Assembly: GCA_030323885.1 (NCBI GenBank)
Contig: CM059198.1
Coordinates: forward strand, 55,693,417 to 55,757,416
From: Branchipolynoe longqiensis
Lineage: Eukaryota; Annelida; Polychaeta; Phyllodocida; Polynoidae
DNA length: 64,000 bases
Reading direction: 5' to 3'
In this document: in pieces, positions 34,601-43,600 of the stretch
Layout of the letters: each line of letters begins with the position of its first letter
Position numbering within the stretch: position 1 is the stretch's first letter
Notes under the pieces: generated by a model
What the model saw: the letters and a program-made list of their open reading frames with translations, nothing else
Database searches by the model: none
What the model was told of the DNA's origin: nothing
Position numbers and translations under genes: made by a program

Positions 34601-37600
34601 AAGTATGGAAGGGAAATATCTCCTGTTTACCCCCCTGCTCACCCAACGCATGTACCAGTGGCGCCACCCTCAGCCCACCTTTCCCCTACCCACCCTCCAT
34701 CTCTCCTTCTCTGGACCTCTCAGTTGCAACGGGAGATTTTCTCTCTCCATTTATACGTAGTATAAAATATATATATATACAGTAAAACCTCTCTAACTGA
34801 CCACCTCCACAGATCGACCACTCCCCTATATCGATCACTTTATTTGCGTCCCAACAATACCATTGTAACCATATTTAACTCCTTAAACCGACCACCTCCC
34901 TAAATGGACCACTTAAAATCGGTCCCAAGGTCGGTCGATTTAGAGAGGTTTTACTGTATATAGATATATATATACATATATGTATATATACATAGTTCCC
35001 ATTTGTATAACCAAATATGTGTCATGGTAATAGACCCAGGCTCTGTTAGTCAGCGGGCCCTGAGAAAGGAGAAAGCCAAAATTGGGTCACTTCCAATATA
35101 TTTGTTTAAAACCACCCTTTGAAGTTGCATAGTCCGATGAAAACATAACATTTTCAAAAGCCAAACACTCATCTAGATTCGGTTCTACATATTTAACTTA
35201 GATACTGGTGCACTTATTAAGCGTGTGTTGCTGTATAGAAGGTTGTAATAAGTCAATTTAACAGAACACGTTACTACTGAGGTATATGACGCCACACTTT
35301 TGGCGTGCTTCCCAAAATTAACTTGGCATGTTTGGACATCAAATATCTCCAAAGTTAGCCACTTAGGATAAAAGTTACTTCAAACAAAACTAATGTAGAC
35401 TGTAATGATTAGCATAATGTATTTATCTCAGAAAATGGCAGAAATTCAAAAGTATCGGGCTATGCAACTTTAAGCAAAGCTAAGAATAAAAGCAATAGTT
35501 AAAGCAGCAGCCGCCTCCGAAGCGCCTTACTCAATCGTCACTGAGAATACCGCGGGTGGAGCCTGCAGCTCATGGTGCCGCCAGCGCCACAGGTGAACAG
35601 CGGCGACACTGTCTCGTCGGCGGCACACTGCACGCGCATCTGGTTGCCGCAGACGACGAGCCGATTGAGCGGTGCAGTGCGCGGCACCGGCTGGCCCAGG
35701 CCGGTGAGCCGGTGCAGCCGGCCTGTGATTGGTCGGTTGTAGCCGTGCTTCCGGAAGTGCCTGGCAATGGCGGAGCCTCGCTCTGGCTGCGCCGCCGTCT
35801 GGTGGCGGGAGTCCAACGTCGGTGCGGCGGTGCTCGGGCGGGAGTTGAAGGATGGCGGCGGGGTGGAGGGTTGTTGGGAGCCAGGCTCAGTGCGGTGGGA
35901 GGCCACTGAGCAAGTCTTTGGGCGACTCTTCCGCTGTAGCCTAATTTGAAGCTGACATGCTGCTTTCGATGAACCATCCGTATTGTATTGTTGTGTAGTT
36001 CCTTTGCTGGCTATGGGGTTGGGTGGCGTGTCTTCGCATTTGGCATCTGCTTTCGGCACAACCTGGGAGCCCCACTGCATAGAGGAGGTTATTATCAGCG
36101 GGGGGCTGGCATATCGCATTTGTCTGTGATCGGACTTCGGCTTCTGCACCACTGTTGTAGATCCCCATCCCTTGATGGCCTTATGGAGGAGCATCTGCCT
36201 CCGCTTCTTCTCAGCATCACTTCGAGTTCGCTCCATATCTGCAGTAGAAGGCCCCAACAGTTTTGCTCGAGCGTCTCTGTTTGCTGTCCTTTGCCTCTGA
36301 GTGACCTCCATCTGCACCTGGTAGTTATCGATGTACTTCTCAGGCCCATCCCACTGATCCACTTGGGGTTCACTAGTTGAATGCTTCATCCGGCCGGTTG
36401 CCATTGGTTGCTGATATCGTTCTGGCTTCACTTCACTGCAGTTAGAAACTTTCTGCATTTCAGAATGTCTTATGTCATCCAAGCTTCGGGTCTGCTTCAG
36501 CTTGTTGATATTCACATTGAACTGCTCACTTTCAAGTGGAATCCTGATTCTTAGTGCTGTTGAAGAGCGGTAATTCCCTGGGTTTGTGACCATCTTTTTG
36601 TTCCGCACCATGACATCTTCAGCTTCTTTCATTCCACCATCCTCCATCACCTTTAGAGGTGGTATATGACTCGGAGGTTCCACATTAACCACAGTTGACT
36701 TCATGTTCTCTGAGTTACTTTGTTTCTCCACAACTGGGGCTTGCAAAGGATTTCCAGATGCACTCTTGGAGGCATTTCTGTCTCGATACTGCGAAGCGTA
36801 CTCTGTGTAATACTTGGCAGCGATGAACCGGGCGTATTCCCCTTGTTCACGTTTTGAAGCATTCGGAGTAGGTGGATCCGGTCGTGGGATCCGATAAAGT
36901 GAGTTGACCAAGTTCCTTGATTTCTGCTGCACAACTCGGTATGGTCTCTGATCAACTGATGTGTCATGTTCTTCGCTAGGCCAACACGCCTCCTCAGATG
37001 AACTTACACAATCTCTCATGTTATTTCTATGCTGTTGATGCTGTTGCGGTGAAGTCTCCAAAGATACAGTGTCAAAATCAGATCCGGCTGTTGGAGGCGC
37101 TAAGCTTCGGCATCGATGATCGTCCACATCCTGCATGGTGCCACCATGGTCTGAATCGCAAGTGTCCTTTATGCTTGAGTGACCTGCATCATTGGCCGAG
37201 ATTCCATCCTTACTTAGTACTTTAATGCAAACCTCCAACATGAGTGGATCCTGGCTTGTAGGCATGGCAACTGCCATTACACGAGTGGAAGACTTTGATG
37301 ATCTACTGACAGCGGTACGAGTCCTGTCACCTCTCAGAGCAACCGCAGTGTTGGCTTTGCCATTGACAGTTTTGCTAGCGCCTGTAGAGGCATTGCGAGT
37401 GTGATCACATGACAGCGAATCCACATCATTGACGCCACGGCAGCTCTTGCAAGGGCTGGCTGGGTGATGTTGATGCTTCGAGTGAGAGCTGGCATGATGA
37501 CTGTCAACTGTCGGTGTCACATTCCTGTTGACACTCACGTCTCTGTGGGTCCTTATAGGTGAGGGCTGACGGATACTGATGGCTAGTTTTAGAGGCTGAT

Positions 37601-40600
37601 GGTCACCCAGCTTCTTTGCATTACTTCGATGATTGCTGTTATTCTGCCCATCGGGAACTGTCAACAAGGACTGAGCAATTCCTGATCCCGCTCTACTGCT
37701 GACCTCCTTCGCAGGTGCAGTTCTCACGCTCTCTGATTCTGATCCTTCACCTGCTCCTTTATCCTTGCTCTCCAGCTTACTCTTTGCCTCCTTCTCTTTC
37801 TTGATCCTGATGAGATCTGCATACTCATAGTAGTTTAACATGATTGGGTATTCGGTAGCGAACAATGAGGCAGGATTTCTTTCTGTTCTGCCAATACAGA
37901 ATTCAGCGATTGTCAATACAAGTCCTCTGGCAGAATGGACCAGAAATGTTCAACGTTGTACGGTTTGTCTGCTTTGGGGTTATTCTTGAAATTGCCTTTC
38001 AACTTCAAGAGTTTGTGGAAACGGTGCATTGTCATACTCTACTCACTGTTCACTGCACACATATCTAAGGTGGAGAATTAACACTCATCTTATCTATTAA
38101 TCCAATTAGCAAATCCTTCTAGCTAATGTCTATAGATGAATCTACCAATCCTTGCTGATAAGTAAGCAGGTGACATAAACCTTGCTGATAAGCAATTAGA
38201 CCCAGAGAATCACTGATGATAAGAAAGTAGGTCGACAAAAATCTTGATAGATAAGTAAGTTGGTTTACGAAATCTTTGCTGATAACAATGTAAGGCTATC
38301 GAATCTTTGCTGATAAATAATCATGTCTACGAAATCCTTACTGATAAAGCAAGTAAGCCACGAAATATTTAATCCTACATAAGTAGGTCTTTAGTAAGTA
38401 CATCCACGAAATGTGTGCTGATAAGTAAATGCAATCTTTGTTGATAAGTAGGTAGGTCTATGCAATCTGTGCTAATAGATAGAACTAGTACTAGTACTAA
38501 GTATTTGCTTTTTATGAATAACTGCCAAATAAATGGCTAAATAACTAAGTCAGACAAATACTCTATTATGAAAACCTAACTATGTGAGCATGCATTCATC
38601 TAGCTATGACAATGCTGTCTTGGCTTGCTATTGGAAAGAAACTTAGAAAGAGCGTCCACTCAAGGACAAGCGAATAGTTGGCTAAATTTAAACGGAAGAC
38701 AGTTCGCAATCAAACCCAGATGGAACTGCAACACTCAAGACAAGCGAATAGTTGGCTAAATTTAAACCAAACACAGTTCGCAATCAAACCCAGACGGCAC
38801 ACCGGTTCTACAGTCCTTCAGTCCATAATCCGCCCAACTCGAGGGGCATCTCGAGACACAACTGTCCAGCCAATTGAAACGCATCCTCGGATTTTTTCTC
38901 CAATTAAGATGTCGCATAACTGTTGGAGAATACCTCAGATGACTAAAGTCTTAATGGTCTCCATGAGTGTGAGCTGGTATGTATGACCTCAGTAGAGAGA
39001 GAGAGAAACATCCACTGTTGTCTACCAGCGCAAGCAACACAAGACAGGAAGGTTCTAAGTAGGCAGGCAGTGCTGGGCTGGGCTGGGCTGGGCTGGGCTG
39101 GGCTGGGCTGGGCTGGGCTGGGCTGGGCTGGGCTGGGCTGGGTGGGGGTGGGAGTCTTAGCAACGCTCGTGAAGTTTAAGCAGGGGCTGAGTGCGCATGT
39201 CTGACATTGACAGAAATGCGCACTCATTGCTCATTGCCATTGTGGCTCCAGTTAGAACTTAGCTACATGTTTAATAAATCATACCCATTCATTCACTCGG
39301 GCCGTACCTGGCTCTGTATGGGTCTATAGTGGAGGTGTGGTGGTGGTGTGGTTGTGGTGGTGGTGGTGGTGGTGGTGGTGGCAGGTGGGTGGGGGTGTAC
39401 GGTGCGACCGAATTACTTTAGTTGTGTGGAGTGGTTTTAATAGTTAGTTAGTTGTTGGAGCTTTACGTTCTGGCAACATTTAAGGTCATACCAGGACGGG
39501 TACCGACTTGTGACAGCGCACACTCGTGGCGACTTTATAGTGCTGCCCCACTGGGAGACCAGATCGACAGCACATTGATCTGATGATATCCAACTCAGTT
39601 ACATTATCCTGACACTGAGCTAAACCAGTCCTTGCCATATATCCTAATAATGCCGAGATCATGGCCAGGAAGCGACAAGTACAATTTTTAAGTCATTGGT
39701 TTGATTCGACCAGGATTCGAACCTGTGGGTTTGAATTCCACGATCGACCAACACAGGAGACGGAGGCTCAACTCATTCGACCATCTCGTCTGGTCCCTAT
39801 AGTGGTGGTGGTGGGCGTGGTGGTGGTTGTGGTTGTGGGGGTTGCGGGGGGTCGTGGTGATAGTGGCAATAGTGGTGGTGGTGGTGGTGGGAGGTAGGGT
39901 GGGGGTGTGGGTGCGATCGAATTAGCTTAGCTGTGTGGAGTGGTTTTAATAACAATGATTCAGCTCTTTTTGAAATTAACAGCAAAAGTTGACGCTTGGT
40001 ATATTGATGCCCTGGAATGTTGCGACATGTTAATTTAAAATTATGTTATGCCTGCTCATAAAGTTATTTTGTTTGTCTGTATTACAGCGTTCCCTAGATT
40101 TAGTTAAATGCAATAATTTCAGGAAAAAAGGTTCACCGATTTGATGAAATTAAAATTATACTCATATCTATAATAGTAATATATATATATATATATATGG
40201 GTCGTTCTCAGAAACTGTGTACCACTTGAGGTAGTCTACTAGAAATGCATATTTCAAAGAAACCCTTTATTGGAGTGTCAATATTTAGATTTCATCAGTT
40301 AGCCAAATAATGTGGGAGATAGTTTAGATCAAAAGTAAATGTTAATATTGTGTATTATGTATCTTATTGGGATGGATGTAGCTAAATACATAGAAAATTA
40401 CATCACTAATTTGTGACATTGTCAACAGCATTGAAAATAAAGTGTCACAAACTTAATGAAAACCTCTGAACAACAGCTCATTTCACTTCAAATGGTCATA
40501 TACAATGTCTTCATTAAGTTGAAGACATTTATTTATATAAAAAAGATTTAAATTATGAAATAGTTAACATTTTCTGGAGTCATTAACATCGTAACATTTC

Positions 40601-43600
40601 GTTTCCACTTGCAAGTACTATGAAACTCTGTATCAAACACTGAGTACAGATACAGTACAGGAACTATTTTCACCATTTGACACTATGCATGGACCCAGTT
40701 ATGGTATAGTAAAAGATAAATCCTGAAATTGCCCCTAAACATTGAAATTTGAGCCGAACATTTGTGTAAAATTGTTGTTTCCACTTTGTTACTCTGCTAA
40801 TCTGTTACTCTGCTAATATTTTCTTGCTTTTCTCTTTAATATTCACAAATAAGACAAAACCATAGCAATGAGGTTTCAAATTATTATTACTACTGTTTAT
40901 AAAGCAAGTGGCATGTGAAATGTCCTAAAAATGTCAAGTTTTTGTGTGGAAAATATTTGATTTTGGAGTCAGATTGGTTTCCATGCTATACTGCTATTTA
41001 TTGGGTGTGAGCATCATTTGACCTACTTAAAATGCCAGAAAATGTTTATTTTCAATTATTCAGATGCAAAAGGACATACACATTGAGGAAACTTGCTTAT
41101 AGGACTTTGGTAGCATTTTGATTTTCTGGTACTGATGTCACACTATTGGTACACAACTTCTGAGAACGACCCATATATATATTATATTTATATAATACCT
41201 ATATATATATATATTTATATAATACCTATATATAATACCTATATATAATCTATATTATATATATCAATATTATGTGATATATAATTTATTATACAAGTAT
41301 AATTTATTATACGAGTATAAAGGGTTGGAGTAGGTATTCTATATGGTTTTATGGAACTTTGTATTTAATTGCTTGCTATTTATTATTTACGTATTATTTA
41401 TTGTGATATTTGCTGCGGGCCGGATCCCGCTGTACGTGGCTGGCACCACCACCGTTTAGGCAGAGGCCAGCCAGAGCGCGTCAGTATCACATTAGTTCCT
41501 AATTTTCAACTTTTTTCTGTAGATAGGGCTGTTTATTGCTCGGCCAATAGATATATATATATATGAGACTGTCTATATATGAGAATATATATATTTGAGA
41601 CTGTCTCAAAAGGTGCTAAGCAATATGGGACAAAACTTTGTCCATTGTACTGATCAACACACTATCTGCTTATGCATTTGCTCAGGATAAACTGATTTGT
41701 TTTTTACATGCCGTTTCATAATCCCAATAGAATACATATTGATTTGAAGCAAATGTCCTTGTGTTTTCAGTGTAAAGGTTTCTGTGCTGTTTTGTGTCAA
41801 TCATTACAATGGACAAAAAAAGAAAGAGTTATGGCTTTTTGAGATAGGCTCATATATATATTATATATATATATCTATATTATATATAGCATATATATGT
41901 TATGTATAATACAGATATTTATATATTTGTATTTATTTAGATGCATTTATGTACTTACAGTAAAACATTTCTAACCGACCACCTCCACAGATCGATCACT
42001 CCCCTATATCTATCGCTTTGGTCCCAACATTACCATTGTAACCATATTCTAACTCCCTAAACCGACCACCTCTCTAAATGGATCACTTAAAGTCGGTCCC
42101 AAGCTCGGTTGATTTAGATAGGTTTTACTGTATATATCTATATAGCGATATAGTGATATAGCGAATGGTAGACAGGAAGTGTGAACACTTATTTGTCTCC
42201 CATTTTTGCCTGAGTGCAAGTAAATAAGCAACACAAGGAGTAATTAGTAGCATGTGGTGAATAAGGGGTCACATTTCCCTGGATCATCAGCCCATGCTTT
42301 TTCTAATCTATTCTTGAATGAATTAATTGACTCGGCATCAATAACGTTTTGTGGGAGACTGTTCCATATATTTATGATCCTGGTTGAGAAACTATGTTGC
42401 CTTAACTTTGAAATGGCTCTGGGTTTTACTAGTTTGAGAGTATGGCCCCGACTGCCTTATATGTATTATACAGTTATATATTTATATATATATACGCAAT
42501 GAAACCGCATAATGCATGAGATTGAATATCATCTTTCTCGTCTCTGATTGGCTGATCATATGTGGTTACCACTTATATTGCAGTCAAATGTCAGCATTGT
42601 ATTGAAAGATTAATCATAATTGTTTTTAAATGTACTTCAATGTTTAAAACCATCCCAATGCCGGCAATATTACTTTTGTGTGTTTTTAACAATACATCTT
42701 GGGAACATTTAATGAAAACATGCTTGCGATATTGTCATAAATCAGCTCTGTGACAAAGGCCAGGGGACCAGGCTACCAGACTGAAGTGCAGTTATTTATA
42801 GTGTGCGGTACCATAATATTAATAATAGTTCTATCTTCAGAGTTTATTCCGCTAATATATTGGGAGCAATGATGCTTTTTTTTGCTGTTGCAGATATGAT
42901 ACTAGAATCCTGTAAGATATTCATATATATGCTACAAAAATATAACACAATATTTACACAAAAGTTGTCTTTTTATATAACTTTCAACCAACCAATCAGA
43001 TATGTGAAAGATAGCCATTATTAAACTACATTTCATACTGTCGCAAAGTGAGTTAACAAGGTTTTATATCCGAGCAACATCTGCGGTGGCAGTGGGAACT
43101 CATCATAGGAATATATTGCTGTCTCACTGAGGTACCACGCCATTGGCACCTTAAATTAATATCCATATCGCTCACATTGTGGCTCAGACTGTCTAGATCC
43201 CAGCTACTTCTCAAAATGCCATAATCATACTATTTACATGTGATTTACCATTTAATGTTCTGACCAGACGGGATGGCTGACTGAGTTGGTAGATCTCCCG
43301 TGTTGGTAGATCGTGGGATTCGAACCCACGGCTCGAACCCTGGTCGAGTCAAAGCACTGACTTCAAAATTGACACTTGTAGCTTCCTATCCATGCGCCCT
43401 CCATTATTAGGATAGGGCAAAGACTGGTTGGCTCGGTGTCAGGATAATGTGACTGAGTGGGATATCAGGTCATGGTGCTGGCAGCCTGGTCTCCCAGTTG
43501 AACAACACTATAAAGTCACCATGAGTGTGCGCTGTCACAAGTCGGTAGCCATCCTGATATGACCTTAGCGGTTGAAGGACGTCAAACTCCAACAACCAAC

